Assembly (NCBI GenBank): GCA_964429875.1
Contig: CAYSDL010000004.1
Location: forward strand, 1-58,166
Length of the DNA: 58,166 nucleotides
Direction: 5' to 3'
From: CAYSDL01 sp964429875
GTDB lineage: Bacteria > Fidelibacterota > Marinisomatia > SCGC-AAA003-L08 > D37C17
The position numbers and the translations under genes are program-made. Shown in pieces: positions 8,371 to 17,114 of this stretch; position 1 is the first letter of the stretch, and each line of letters starts with the position of its first letter. The notes under the pieces are model-generated. The model did not search any database. It was not told where the DNA came from and worked only from the letters and a program-made list of their open reading frames with translations.

Positions 8371-9617
8371 TAGAGATTAGAAATTTCCTTTTTTATAGAA
8401 GCATCTATTTTTTCTAATGTTTTTTCACCTATTCCTTTAAATGATAGAATTTCTTCTCTTTCCTTATCGAAATATTCTGATGTTGTGTTTATATTATTTT
8501 CTATAAATATTTTTTTATGTTTTTCTGTCATTGTTTCTAAGGAATCAATGTTGATTGATTTTGATTTATCATATTCAGATGCTTTAATAGCATCAATCTT
8601 AAATCCAGTTATTCTACTTGTTAAATTGATATTGATACCTTCACGTCCGATTGCTTTATTTATATCCTCATCTTCAAATACAACTAATGCATATAATTTA
8701 TCTTCATCAATATATAAATCTCTTGGCTTAGCTGGAGACAAAGCTCTAGATATGAGTATTTCTGATTGATCGCTCCAATTAATTATATCTATTTTTTCTC
8801 CGTTCAACTCCCTTACTATAGATTGTATCCGACTACCTTTCATGCCTACACATGCACCAACAGCATCGATTCTCCTATCAGAAGAAAAAACAACTATTTT
8901 ACTTCTGTCACCAGGCGATCTAGAGATACTTTTTATTTCTATGATTCCATCTTCGATTTCTGGAACTTCAAGTTCAAATAATTTTTCTAAATACAAATTA
9001 TCAGCTCTACTCAAAATCACTTCAGGTCCTCTTGCGCTGTAATCAACCTCTTTAATTACACCTCTTACTTGCTCTCCTCTGCGAAATCTATCAGATGGTA
9101 TTTGTTCAGCTTTTGGTAGAATTAATTCAATTTTATTTTCATCTGTTATAAAAATTCTATCTCTTTGTATTTGATGAACATATCCTGTATATATTTGATG
9201 TATTTTTTTACTGAAGTCTTCATATATTGATTGTTTTTCTAAATCTTTAATTTTTTGACTTAAGTTTTGCTTTGCTGTATTAATTAAACGTCTACCAAAA
9301 ATTGAAGGATCAACAATCTCAATGCATATTTCATCAAGCTCTAAGGATTCGTCCACTTTTTTTGCATCTATTAGGTTTATTTCAAGAATATCGTTTGATA
9401 CTGTCTCTACAACAAGTTTTTCATGATAAATTTCTACTTCTCCTCTTTCCATGTTAATAATAACACTAAAATTGTCAATATGCTCTTCACCATATTTTTT
9501 TACTAATAATGCAGTAAATATTTCTTCTATAATCGATGATAAATTCTCTTTTTCTATCTTCTTTTCTTGTGCTAAGATTTTAAAGGCTTCAATAATATTT
9601 TTACTGTCCAATGTCAT
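8370..9617 (-). CDS. nusA: Transcription termination/antitermination factor NusA
   Basis: This 415-residue protein has an N-terminal RNA-polymerase-binding domain (about 1-125), an S1 domain (YTGYVHQIQRDRIFITDENK), and two KH domains containing SRSPGDRSKIVVFSSD, VGACVGMKGSRIQSIVRELN and AIGREGININLTSRITGFKI. It ends with one helix-hairpin-helix-like stretch (LSFKGIGEKTLEKIDASIKK) instead of the two long acidic repeats of E. coli. It modulates pausing, intrinsic termination and antitermination. It begins the translation operon only 24 nt after a strong terminator hairpin. The usual upstream rimP gene is not here. Confidence 0.97.
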   Translation of the reverse strand: MTLDSKNIIEAFKILAQEKKIEKENLSSIIEEIFTALLVKKYGEEHIDNFSVIINMERGEVEIYHEKLVVETVSNDILEINLIDAKKVDESLELDEICIEIVDPSIFGRRLINTAKQNLSQKIKDLEKQSIYEDFSKKIHQIYTGYVHQIQRDRIFITDENKIELILPKAEQIPSDRFRRGEQVRGVIKEVDYSARGPEVILSRADNLYLEKLFELEVPEIEDGIIEIKSISRSPGDRSKIVVFSSDRRIDAVGACVGMKGSRIQSIVRELNGEKIDIINWSDQSEILISRALSPAKPRDLYIDEDKLYALVVFEDEDINKAIGREGININLTSRITGFKIDAIKASEYDKSKSINIDSLETMTEKHKKIFIENNINTTSEYFDKEREEILSFKGIGEKTLEKIDASIKKEISNL

Positions 9618-9641
9618 ATCCTTTCAATTTTATATAATAAA

Positions 9642-9664
9642 AAAGTGGGGAATTACCCCACTTT
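9642..9664 (-). terminator. Intrinsic terminator upstream of nusA
   Basis: AAAGTGGGG (9642-9650) and CCCCACTTT (9656-9664) form a 9-bp stem with a 5-base loop. On the minus strand this is followed by TTTTTTATTA. It ends the transcript of the TPR gene at 9705-10364 and stands 24 nt before the nusA start codon. Confidence 0.9.
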
Positions 9665-9704
9665 CGAGAACCTAAGTTACTGAAGAATAAAAATAAAAAA
9701 CAAA

Positions 9705-10364
9705 TTAATTAGTATTATATTCTAATTGAGCTTTAATATCTTCAAATTTATTTTTATTATCATAAGATAAATCATCAATATCTATATCAGAAACAATATT
9801 CCTAGCTTTAGAGTGATTATCAAGGTTGATGTAAAGTGAAATTAAACTAATCTTGTACTTATCAATATAATCTTTGTTTGAAGAGTGTTTAATTGCATCC
9901 TTATAAGAAGATACAGCATTATTTAACTCATCGATTGATTCATAATAATCAGCCATAACTTTATAGTACATTGACTTCAACATAGGATCATTAGTATTGA
10001 ATTTATTATTACTTATCAATGATGCAATTTTATCTTTTTCATTATTTTCTATTGCATCAGAAAGCACATATATAAAAGCTTGATTATAAGTTTCTGATTG
10101 AGGATACTCATCAAGAATGTTAGTAAAACCAATTAGTGCTAAATCTTTGTCATTGTCAATGTAGTTATTTTGATATGTACTAGAGTACGCGTTATTTGAT
10201 AGTTTTTTAGTTTCAGTTTGATTCATGTAGAAAACAAAAGCTATTAAAATACACGAAACTATTATAAAAGTTAAACCTACTTGTTTTTGATTATTGTTTA
10301 TATAATTTATAAAATTGATAATTTTATCATATATAACATCTCTTTTTATATCTTCTTTTTTCAT
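9705..10364 (-). CDS. Membrane-anchored TPR-like protein
   Basis: This 219-residue protein has a cytoplasmic N-terminus, one transmembrane helix (VGLTFIIVSCILIAFVFYM, about residues 33-51) and a periplasmic helical domain with degenerate tetratricopeptide units, such as KSMYYKVMADYYESIDELNN. The architecture resembles YfgM, an inner-membrane TPR protein tied to periplasmic chaperones, but sequence identity cannot be judged here. It lies directly after tRNA-Arg and before a strong terminator, so the two may share a transcript. The function is unknown beyond probable protein-protein interaction at the membrane. Confidence 0.75.
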   Translation of the reverse strand: MKKEDIKRDVIYDKIINFINYINNNQKQVGLTFIIVSCILIAFVFYMNQTETKKLSNNAYSSTYQNNYIDNDKDLALIGFTNILDEYPQSETYNQAFIYVLSDAIENNEKDKIASLISNNKFNTNDPMLKSMYYKVMADYYESIDELNNAVSSYKDAIKHSSNKDYIDKYKISLISLYINLDNHSKARNIVSDIDIDDLSYDNKNKFEDIKAQLEYNTN

Positions 10365-10372
10365 ATTTTATG

Positions 10373-10446
10373 TACCCTCGACCCGAATCGAACGGGTAGC
10401 CTTTCGCTTAGGAGGCGAACGCTCTATCCTATTGAGCTACGAGGGC
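10373..10446 (-). tRNA. tRNA-Arg (anticodon CCT)
   Basis: The minus strand gives acceptor stem GCCCTCG/CGAGGGT with a G-U closing pair, D-arm TAGCTCAATAGGATAGAGC, anticodon stem TTCGC/GCGAA around a loop with CCT, and T-arm ACCCG-TTCGATT-CGGGT. The discriminator is A and CCA is not encoded. It reads AGG codons. It is 8 nt upstream of the TPR gene. Confidence 0.95.
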
Positions 10447-10518
10447 TCCTCTTTAATATTAATTTAAGTAAAAAAATCATATCTTAAGTTAAATCGTATT
10501 TTTTTTGCTAAGCAATGT

Positions 10519-11757
10519 TTATTTGTTTATAGATCTTAATACTAATATTCTATCAATTACAGATGGATGTGAGTAGCTCAGTACAACATTAAACCAATGA
10601 GGTGTTAAGTTAGAAAAATTATTTTTAGACATTTTTTTTAATGCTGTTATCAAACTTGTTGATAGATTTGTAGTTTCTGCAGAATATTTATCAGCTGAAA
10701 ACTCATTTATTCTTGAAAAATAATTAAACATAATATTTACAAATAATGATAATGGGGTGAAGAGTATTGAAAAAAATAACAAACTACCATATATTGATAA
10801 ATCTTCCATTTTAAAAACATTAAAAAGATCTTTATTTTTAATAAAATATGATAGAAAGTAAAGCATAATCCCAGATTGAAAAACACTAAACAATATGTTA
10901 AAATATATGTGTTTTAACTTGTAATGTCCTACTTCATGCCCTATTATAGCAATAATCTCATCATCGGTCATCTCCTCTAAAAGTGTATCAAACAATGCTA
11001 TCCGCTTGTTCTGACCAAATCCACTAAAATAAGCATTAGAATGAGTAGATCGTTTTGAGCCATCCATAATTTCTATTCTTTTTATAGGAAAATTGACCTT
11101 ATTTAAATAGTCGGTAATTTTTTCAAGAAGGACTTTATCTTTTAAAGCAGTAAATCTATTAAACATAGGAGCTATTATAAGATTAAATAATGGTTGCATA
11201 AATAAAGAAAAAGCTATGATAATAAACCAAACATATATCCATGCATTGACTAAAAAATATTCAAAAAAGAAGAGAATAAAGGAAAGTATTGGGCCTCCAA
11301 TTATTAAGAATAAAAAATATCCTTTAAACTTATCAATGATAAATGTTGAGGGTGTAGTCTTATTAAAACCATATTTTTCTTCGATCACAAATATTTTATA
11401 GATTGAAAATGGAAGATTAATAATATCTAATATTAAAAAAAGCAACCCAAAAAAAAATAAACCCGTAAGAACACTTCCATAGTTTGCTGATCTGACAAAC
11501 TGATCTAAAATATTATATACCCCACCAAAAATAAAAAATAAATTTGTTAGAAATGAAAATGTAGACATAACAAAGGAATACTTAATATTGTCTGTATTGT
11601 ATTTTTGAGCTTTTAAAAAATCTTTTTGATTTATAATGTCTTCAAATTCTTCAGGTATATTAGAATTTAATGATTTCAAACTTAGTTTTTTTGATAAAAT
11701 TGTAAGAAAGTAATCAATTATTAATATTGATAAAATTATATATAAATAAATATTCAT
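10519..11757 (-). CDS. M48-family membrane zinc metallopeptidase (Ste24/CAAX protease 1-like)
   Basis: This 412-residue integral membrane protein has several hydrophobic helices in the N-terminal half. The catalytic zinc motif IIGHEVGHYKLKH (HEXXH) lies at about residue 275, and the third ligand Glu is in NEFSADKYSAE at about 350. The full-length architecture with a long N-terminal membrane region matches the Ste24-like M48A peptidases rather than the short HtpX. In bacteria the substrates are usually unknown; membrane protein quality control is the common inference. It overlaps gpsA by 4 nt and is the last gene of the acyl-CoA synthetase-purM-gpsA operon. Confidence 0.92.
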   Translation of the reverse strand: MNIYLYIILSILIIDYFLTILSKKLSLKSLNSNIPEEFEDIINQKDFLKAQKYNTDNIKYSFVMSTFSFLTNLFFIFGGVYNILDQFVRSANYGSVLTGLFFFGLLFLILDIINLPFSIYKIFVIEEKYGFNKTTPSTFIIDKFKGYFLFLIIGGPILSFILFFFEYFLVNAWIYVWFIIIAFSLFMQPLFNLIIAPMFNRFTALKDKVLLEKITDYLNKVNFPIKRIEIMDGSKRSTHSNAYFSGFGQNKRIALFDTLLEEMTDDEIIAIIGHEVGHYKLKHIYFNILFSVFQSGIMLYFLSYFIKNKDLFNVFKMEDLSIYGSLLFFSILFTPLSLFVNIMFNYFSRINEFSADKYSAETTNLSTSLITALKKMSKNNFSNLTPHWFNVVLSYSHPSVIDRILVLRSINK

Positions 11758-12746
11758 TCTTGATGCATAGATTCATCTTTTAAAGATCTTTGCATTAAGT
11801 TGTTAATTGAATTTTTAGGATCGTAAGAATTAAATAATATTTTATAAACTTCTTGACATATAGGCATAATTAATTTATGTTTTGTTATAATATGATTTAA
11901 TATTTTAGTAGTATTAACTCCCTCGGACACCATTCCAATTTTAGAAATGGCATCATCAGTTGAATAACCCTTTCCTATCAGTATGCCTAGATTTCTATTT
12001 CTACTGTATTTGCTATAACATGTAGCAATTAAATCACCTAAACCTGATAGTCCATAAAGAGTATTTATATTAATATTATAAATCTTGTTTAATTGTAATA
12101 TTTCATTCATTCCTCGTGAGACTAAGGCCGCTTGTGTATTATCTCCTAGTTTTAAACCAACGCATATCCCTGCTGCAATAGCTATAACATTTTTAATTGA
12201 TCCGCCAACTTGAACACCAATTATATCATTTGAAGTATATACACGAAAAAAATCAGAGAAAAACAATTTTTGCAGACCATTAGAAAATGAAGAATTATTG
12301 CTCGCTATAACAGCTGCTGAAGCTTTTTTTAGTGAAATTTCTTCTGCGTGATTAGGTCCAGATATTACAGCAATATCATTTAATTGTATATTAAAATTAA
12401 GATTTAGCAATTCTACAGGCAATTTACCTGTTGTTAAATCATAACCTTTTGAGGCAATGAGATATTGACCTGAATGATTATTATTGTTTGTAAAATAACA
12501 ATTTATAGAATGACTTGGGATTGCAATTATATTAAGACTATCAAAATATAGATCTTTGTAATTAGAGGTAAAAACAATAGTATCAGATATTTTTAAATTA
12601 GGTAATTTTTTATAATTGAGAGAGGCTCTTAGTTTACGATTTTTTTCCTTATCTCTTTGCCATATTATTACATCATGACCCTTTTCTGATAGCATGCATC
12701 CAAGTGTTAGGCCCCATGTGCCAGCACCGATTACATTGATTTTCAT
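11754..12746 (-). CDS. gpsA: Glycerol-3-phosphate dehydrogenase [NAD(P)+]
   Basis: GpsA reduces dihydroxyacetone phosphate to sn-glycerol 3-phosphate for phospholipid synthesis. The 330-residue protein starts with the dinucleotide-binding motif VIGAGTWGLTLGCMLSEKGH. It contains ISGPNHAEEISLKKASAAVI at about residues 133-152 and the catalytic-lysine region GGSIKNVIAIAAGICVGLKL at about 184-203. GLSGLGDLIATCYSKYSRNR also fits the family. It overlaps purM upstream and the M48 protease downstream by 4 nt each, so all three are probably translationally coupled. Confidence 0.97.
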   Translation of the reverse strand: MKINVIGAGTWGLTLGCMLSEKGHDVIIWQRDKEKNRKLRASLNYKKLPNLKISDTIVFTSNYKDLYFDSLNIIAIPSHSINCYFTNNNNHSGQYLIASKGYDLTTGKLPVELLNLNFNIQLNDIAVISGPNHAEEISLKKASAAVIASNNSSFSNGLQKLFFSDFFRVYTSNDIIGVQVGGSIKNVIAIAAGICVGLKLGDNTQAALVSRGMNEILQLNKIYNININTLYGLSGLGDLIATCYSKYSRNRNLGILIGKGYSTDDAISKIGMVSEGVNTTKILNHIITKHKLIMPICQEVYKILFNSYDPKNSINNLMQRSLKDESMHQE

Positions 12747-13741
12747 TTATTAGAGACTTCGCCTAAAATAATATATTCTTCATTTTTTCGAGAAAGATAA
12801 GTTTCGAGATTATTTAAGTAATTTTTATCAATAATTAAAATTAAGCCTATGCCAAGATTAAATGCACGTATCATTTCTGAGTTTGTGATTTTGCCAGTGC
12901 TTTGAATAATTTTAAATATTTCAGGCCAATCCCATAATTCAGTATCAATACTTATTGTTTGTCCGGGTTCGAGGACTCTTTCAGTGTTTTCAATGATACC
13001 ACCTCCAGTAATATGTGATAAACTTTTTAGCCATGGTTCAGTTAAAATTTCTTCCATAATAGATAAATATGATCTGTGCACCTTAAGTAATTCATCTTCA
13101 AGTGTTGAATTTAACGAATCAATGTAATCGTCTACTTTATACTTACTAAATAATACTTTTCTTGCTAAGGAATAGCCATTGGTATGCAGACCATTTGATC
13201 TTAAACCAACTAAAATATTCCCAGATTCAGTTTTTCTGTTTGGTAACATATTATCTTTATCTGCTATACCTACTATTGTTCCACTAACATCGTACTTTTT
13301 ATCATCATAAAACCCAGGCATCTCAGCAGTTTCACCACCTATAAGAACGCAGGCATTTTCTCTACATGCTTTAGCAAATCCAGATATTACATTTTCAAGT
13401 ATATCATTGTCTAGGTTTCCTGCTGCGAAATAGTCTAAGAAAAAAAGAGGTTTTGCTCCAATAACGAGAATATCATTAACACAATGATTTACTAAGCACT
13501 GACCAATTGTATTATGTTTATTAGCCAAATTTGCTATTAGCAATTTTGTCCCAACTCCATCTACACTTGAAACTAAAACAGGGTCATTATAATTTTTAAC
13601 ATTTAAATTAAAGCAACCTCCAAATGAACCTATATCAGATAATGTATATTTATTAAATGTTGATCCAACATGTTTTTTAATTCTTTTTAACCCATCATTT
13701 GCTTTATCTATGTCTACACCAGCTTCTTTATATGTTGTCAT
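12743..13741 (-). CDS. purM: Phosphoribosylformylglycinamidine cyclo-ligase (AIR synthetase)
   Basis: PurM carries out the fifth step of purine synthesis, closing the imidazole ring of AIR with ATP. The 332-residue length is typical. Motifs include YKEAGVDIDKANDGLKRIKK at the N-terminus, VSSVDGVGTKLLIAN (about residue 57), the ATP/metal segment IGGETAEMPGFYDDKKYDVS, GLRSNGLHTNGYSLARKVLF and HITGGGIIENTERVL. It lies 8 nt after the acyl-CoA synthetase gene and overlaps gpsA. Grouping of purine and lipid genes in one operon is unremarkable for compact genomes. Confidence 0.97.
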   Translation of the reverse strand: MTTYKEAGVDIDKANDGLKRIKKHVGSTFNKYTLSDIGSFGGCFNLNVKNYNDPVLVSSVDGVGTKLLIANLANKHNTIGQCLVNHCVNDILVIGAKPLFFLDYFAAGNLDNDILENVISGFAKACRENACVLIGGETAEMPGFYDDKKYDVSGTIVGIADKDNMLPNRKTESGNILVGLRSNGLHTNGYSLARKVLFSKYKVDDYIDSLNSTLEDELLKVHRSYLSIMEEILTEPWLKSLSHITGGGIIENTERVLEPGQTISIDTELWDWPEIFKIIQSTGKITNSEMIRAFNLGIGLILIIDKNYLNNLETYLSRKNEEYIILGEVSNK

Positions 13742-13749
13742 ATCATTAT

Positions 13750-15543
13750 TTAGTTATATATTGTATCAATTAATTCAGAATAATTTTCAAGTACTTTTTT
13801 ACGGACGATTGACATCTTGGGTGTCAGCTCACCTCTTTCTATAGATAATGCATTTGCTAACAACTTAAACTTTTTAACTTTTTCATATGAAGAAAAAGCG
13901 GTCATGCAATCATTGATCTCATTTGTTATCAATTCAATGATTTTTGGGTGATCTATAATTGCTTGATTGCTAAGAGTGTCCTTACTAATACTTTTCAGGT
14001 AAAGATTTATATTATCATAAGAAGGGACAATTAATGAGCTTATAAAATTTCTTTTATCACCAATAACCATAGCTTGATCAATATATTTTGATGAAGTCAA
14101 TGCATTTTCCATGGGTGCTGGTGCTATGTTTTTTCCTGCTGATGTAACAATTAAACTTTTCTTCCGATCAGTGATTTTAACAAAACCATCTTTGTCAATT
14201 TCACCAATATCTCCTGTATGAAACCAACCTTCTTTATCAATAACTTTATCAGTTTCTTCTTGATTTTTGTAATAACCAAGCATAATATTTGGACCTTGAG
14301 CCAATATTTCCCCATCATTAGCAATCTTAATATTGACATTAGATATTGGTTTTCCAACATAACCAAAACGTATTGATTCTGGAGTATTGCTTGTGAGTAC
14401 TGGGCTAGTTTCAGTTAATCCATAACCTTCTAAAATAGTAATGCCTATGCCAGCGAAGAATTCGGCTACATTTCTAGATAATGGAGCACCACCAGAGATA
14501 AAAAACTTAATATTTCCACCAAGTTTAGCTCTTACCTTACTATAAATTAAAGCATTAGCAATTTTATATTTGACAATCATTGCAATGTTAGGTTTCCTTC
14601 CAGCATGCTTAATGTTAGTAAAGTCTTTACCTAATTTAAGAGCCCAGTTAAACAATTTAACTTTATTAGAAGATGCTGATGATAAACCTAGCATTATTTT
14701 ATCATGCATTTTTTCAAAGAATCTTGGAACACAGACAACAATAGAAGGGGAACTTTCAAACATGTTGGCCCCAACAGTTTCCATATTTTCAGCATAATAT
14801 ATTTCAGATTCAACAGCCATAGCAAAAAAATGTCCAGCCATTCTTTCTAAAATATGACTAAGCGGTAGAAAAGATAAAAAACGTTCATCAAATATATTAT
14901 CTTGTAGTTCTTTAACTGCATATAAATTAGAAATAATATTCCCATGCGAAAGCATTACGCCTTTAGGTGTCCCTGTTGTACCTGAAGTATATATCAATGT
15001 AACTAGATCATCTGTTTTAACATTCATCGAAATATCTTCAACATTTAAATTCTTATCTTTTTTGTATTCTGATCCTAAGTTTAAAAAAGAACTAAAATTT
15101 ATAATTTTATTATTATCACCATCATAGCTATCATCCATTACTACTATTAGATTTAAATAATCACAATTTTGTAAAATATTTTGGATTTTAATTAATTGTA
15201 ATTTATTTTCGACAAATATTATTTTGCTTTCAGAGTTATTAAGAATATATAAAACCTGATCATCTATTAATGTTGGATATACTGTTGTTGTGACAGCGCC
15301 TGAACATAAAATGCCATAATCACACAATGCCCACTTATACGAAGTAGTTGATAAGATTGCTATTTTATCATTTTTCGTAATTTCATGATATAATAAAGAT
15401 GCAGAAATATTTTCAACAGTTGTTTTTATTTCAGAACCTTTTAAAGGAATCCAGTCATTATCTTTTTTATAATTAAAAATATTTTTATTAGGATTTGCGT
15501 TAATTACGCTATAAAACATCTGTGGTATGGTTTTGTATTTCAT
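13750..15543 (-). CDS. Long-chain acyl-CoA synthetase (AMP-forming)
   Basis: This 597-residue enzyme activates fatty acids to acyl-CoA through an acyl-adenylate. It has the P-loop LVTLIYTSGTTGTPKGVMLS (about 185-204), FLPLSHILERMAGHF, the linker FISGGAPLSRNVAEFFAGIG and the adenylation motif EGYGLTETSPVLTSN. The hinge region is GWFHTGDIGEIDKDGFVKIT, followed by DRKKSLIVTSAGKNIAP. This closely follows the long-chain synthetases of about 600 residues often annotated FadD or FAA1-like. It is first in the operon with purM and gpsA and diverges from tRNA-Leu across a 70-nt spacer. Chain-length preference cannot be read from sequence. Confidence 0.93.
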   Translation of the reverse strand: MKYKTIPQMFYSVINANPNKNIFNYKKDNDWIPLKGSEIKTTVENISASLLYHEITKNDKIAILSTTSYKWALCDYGILCSGAVTTTVYPTLIDDQVLYILNNSESKIIFVENKLQLIKIQNILQNCDYLNLIVVMDDSYDGDNNKIINFSSFLNLGSEYKKDKNLNVEDISMNVKTDDLVTLIYTSGTTGTPKGVMLSHGNIISNLYAVKELQDNIFDERFLSFLPLSHILERMAGHFFAMAVESEIYYAENMETVGANMFESSPSIVVCVPRFFEKMHDKIMLGLSSASSNKVKLFNWALKLGKDFTNIKHAGRKPNIAMIVKYKIANALIYSKVRAKLGGNIKFFISGGAPLSRNVAEFFAGIGITILEGYGLTETSPVLTSNTPESIRFGYVGKPISNVNIKIANDGEILAQGPNIMLGYYKNQEETDKVIDKEGWFHTGDIGEIDKDGFVKITDRKKSLIVTSAGKNIAPAPMENALTSSKYIDQAMVIGDKRNFISSLIVPSYDNINLYLKSISKDTLSNQAIIDHPKIIELITNEINDCMTAFSSYEKVKKFKLLANALSIERGELTPKMSIVRKKVLENYSELIDTIYN

Positions 15544-15613
15544 GTCTAAATATTTATGATTGAATAGTGATAATTTATAAATATATTTTATAAATTAATA
15601 CACTATATTTTTT

Positions 15614-15697
15614 GCCGAGGTGGTGAAATTGGTAGACGCGCTGGATTCAAAATCCAGTGTTCTTCGGAACATGTGGGTTCGAGCCCCACCCTCGGTA
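15614..15697 (+). tRNA. tRNA-Leu (anticodon CAA)
   Basis: This is an 84-nt class II tRNA with acceptor GCCGAGG/CCTCGGT, anticodon stem CTGGA/TCCAG around a loop with CAA, a variable arm TGTTCTTCGGAACA, and T-loop GTTCGAGCC. The discriminator is A and CCA is not encoded. It reads TTG codons and is one of the few plus-strand genes of the window. Confidence 0.96.
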
Positions 15698-15705
15698 CAA
15701 CAAAT

Positions 15706-15972
15706 TTATTTTGATAAACCATCTAGCATATTCCCTGCTTTTTCTTTTGCTGTATCAATCAATGGATAAATTAGTTGATCAGAATCACCTGGCAGATCTT
15801 GATTTGTGTATACCAAGTATGAAATATATCCAATTAAACACAACAATACTATCAGCAACAAATTAAAAAATTTTTTAAGAACGCTATATATAAAAGCTAA
15901 AATAAAAATAGATACTATTGTTAAATAAATAGGTTCGGACAAGATAAGATCAATAATCTTTTGTATTTCCAT
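15706..15972 (-). CDS. Small hypothetical membrane protein
   Basis: This is a predicted 88-residue protein with two hydrophobic helices, about residues 14-31 (IYLTIVSIFILAFIYSVL) and 36-54 (FNLLLIVLLCLIGYISYLV), and a polar tail rich in Asp and Lys. No family is recognised. It is convergent with tRNA-Leu 9 nt away and upstream of nothing on its strand, so it would be monocistronic. No clear ribosome-binding site precedes its ATG. Its frame and hydrophobic pattern look coding, but it could be lineage-specific. Confidence 0.6.
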   Translation of the reverse strand: MEIQKIIDLILSEPIYLTIVSIFILAFIYSVLKKFFNLLLIVLLCLIGYISYLVYTNQDLPGDSDQLIYPLIDTAKEKAGNMLDGLSK

Positions 15973-16042
15973 ATTTAAAAATACACAACATATACAGGTA
16001 TTGTAATATTATTTTTTAGATTATTTTTGTGATGTGGAATAC

Positions 16043-16058
16043 ATTTATTTAAATAAAT
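16043..16058. repeat. AT-only palindrome in the spacer
   Basis: ATTTATTTAAATAAAT is a perfect 16-bp palindrome in the 148-nt spacer between two divergent small membrane genes. It could be a promoter element for either gene or a chance feature of AT-rich DNA. Confidence 0.4.
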
Positions 16059-16132
16059 ATATTTATGTGATTTGAGTCTCATTAAATAAATATATATAAG
16101 TTTATAATTATAAAGAAATTATGGAGTTCATT

Positions 16133-16339
16133 ATGAATAAAGAAAATAAACAAAGCATCTTATCATTAATCATTAAACTAAATTTAATATTAGGTTTATA
16201 TAACTTATACTTATTTTGTTATGGTCAAATGTTTTTTAATTTATTAATTGGATCTATGAATATAGGAGTTTGGACTTTTTGCCGAGATAAAGATATGATG
16301 TTAGCAATTATAAAAACAATAAAAATTAAAAATCATTAA
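16133..16339 (+). CDS. Small hypothetical membrane protein, plus strand
   Basis: This is a 68-residue protein if started at the ATG at 16133, which is preceded by GGAG with a 7-nt spacer. An upstream in-frame ATG at 16121 has no such site. The sequence is mostly hydrophobic (LIIKLNLILGLYNLYLFCYG, then FFNLLIGSMNIGVWTF) with two likely membrane helices and a basic C-terminus. It is isolated on the plus strand and its 3' end overlaps the end of the convergent MORN gene by 14 nt. No family is recognised. Confidence 0.6.
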   Translation: MNKENKQSILSLIIKLNLILGLYNLYLFCYGQMFFNLLIGSMNIGVWTFCRDKDMMLAIIKTIKIKNH

Positions 16340-17114
16340 GGTTTGTTTTGCCATTAATATCGTAAGATTCTAAAACATTTTTCAAATTACCTTTGATATA
16401 AAACTTTATAATTTTAATTTGACCGTTGGCATACCATTCCTTATATAGTCCATCTATATTATCATCTTTATAATAAATCAATGATTGTAAATTCCCATTT
16501 TTATGCCAACTTTTTTGTTCACCGTTTAATTTACCATTAAGGAAATAGTAGTGAATTGACAAAGTTCCATTTTCATTCCATCTTTTTTGTGAACCATGTC
16601 TTTTTCCATTATTATAATTATATTCAATAAATTGATCTCCGTTTTCATACCATTCCCTTAAAACTCCATCATTATTTTTTTCATAATCAGTTTTTTTTTC
16701 ATTATAAATACCCGTAACCCAAAACGTAAAGAGACCTGTTAATAAATTGAATTTATCATGATCAAATGATATAAAAGTATTTTTATCATTGATAAATATT
16801 TTGTTATTGATTTCCAAATTATTTGAACACATTTTTACATTTATTTTTTTTGAATCTATTAATGATGATATATGAAATTCAAGTTCACAGTTTTGAATTA
16901 TAATTTTTTTTTCTCTATTGAAATGTAAGTCAGATATATTAGCAAGTTCAATGGAGTAAGTTCCATTCATATTATTAATATGTTCCGAAATGTCAATATT
17001 AGTTGTATTTTTATCTTTGTATATAGCAAACTCCTTAGTTTCTATATTTTTTTGGCATAATAGAGTAGCTAACAATAAGATTAAAAACAAAAATTTAGTT
17101 ATTTGTTTTTCCAT
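16326..17114 (-). CDS. Secreted MORN_2/YwqK-type repeat protein
   Basis: This 262-residue protein has an N-terminal hydrophobic signal (KFLFLILLLATLL), a polar region, and then at least four tandem units of about 24 residues of the MORN_2 type: REWYENGDQFIEYNYNNGKR, KRWNENGTLSIHYYFLNGKL, KSWHKNGNLQSLIYYKDDNI and KEWYANGQIKIIKFYIKGNL. Databases often label this repeat a YwqK-type antitoxin, but no toxin partner is here and the signal sequence argues for an envelope or surface role. Cys 20 follows LL, which is a poor lipobox. It is the last gene of the 16.7-kb run and overlaps the enoyl-CoA hydratase gene by 16 nt. Confidence 0.8.
   Translation of the reverse strand: MEKQITKFLFLILLLATLLCQKNIETKEFAIYKDKNTTNIDISEHINNMNGTYSIELANISDLHFNREKKIIIQNCELEFHISSLIDSKKINVKMCSNNLEINNKIFINDKNTFISFDHDKFNLLTGLFTFWVTGIYNEKKTDYEKNNDGVLREWYENGDQFIEYNYNNGKRHGSQKRWNENGTLSIHYYFLNGKLNGEQKSWHKNGNLQSLIYYKDDNIDGLYKEWYANGQIKIIKFYIKGNLKNVLESYDINGKTNLNDF

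Noticed and set aside
14151..14366. 71-codon minus-strand frame inside the acyl-CoA synthetase gene
   Set aside because: It is an alternative frame of a well-conserved gene with no start signal.
16326..17114. Toxin-antitoxin antitoxin of the YwqK type
   Set aside because: The label comes from the MORN_2 repeat only; the protein has a signal sequence and no toxin gene is adjacent.
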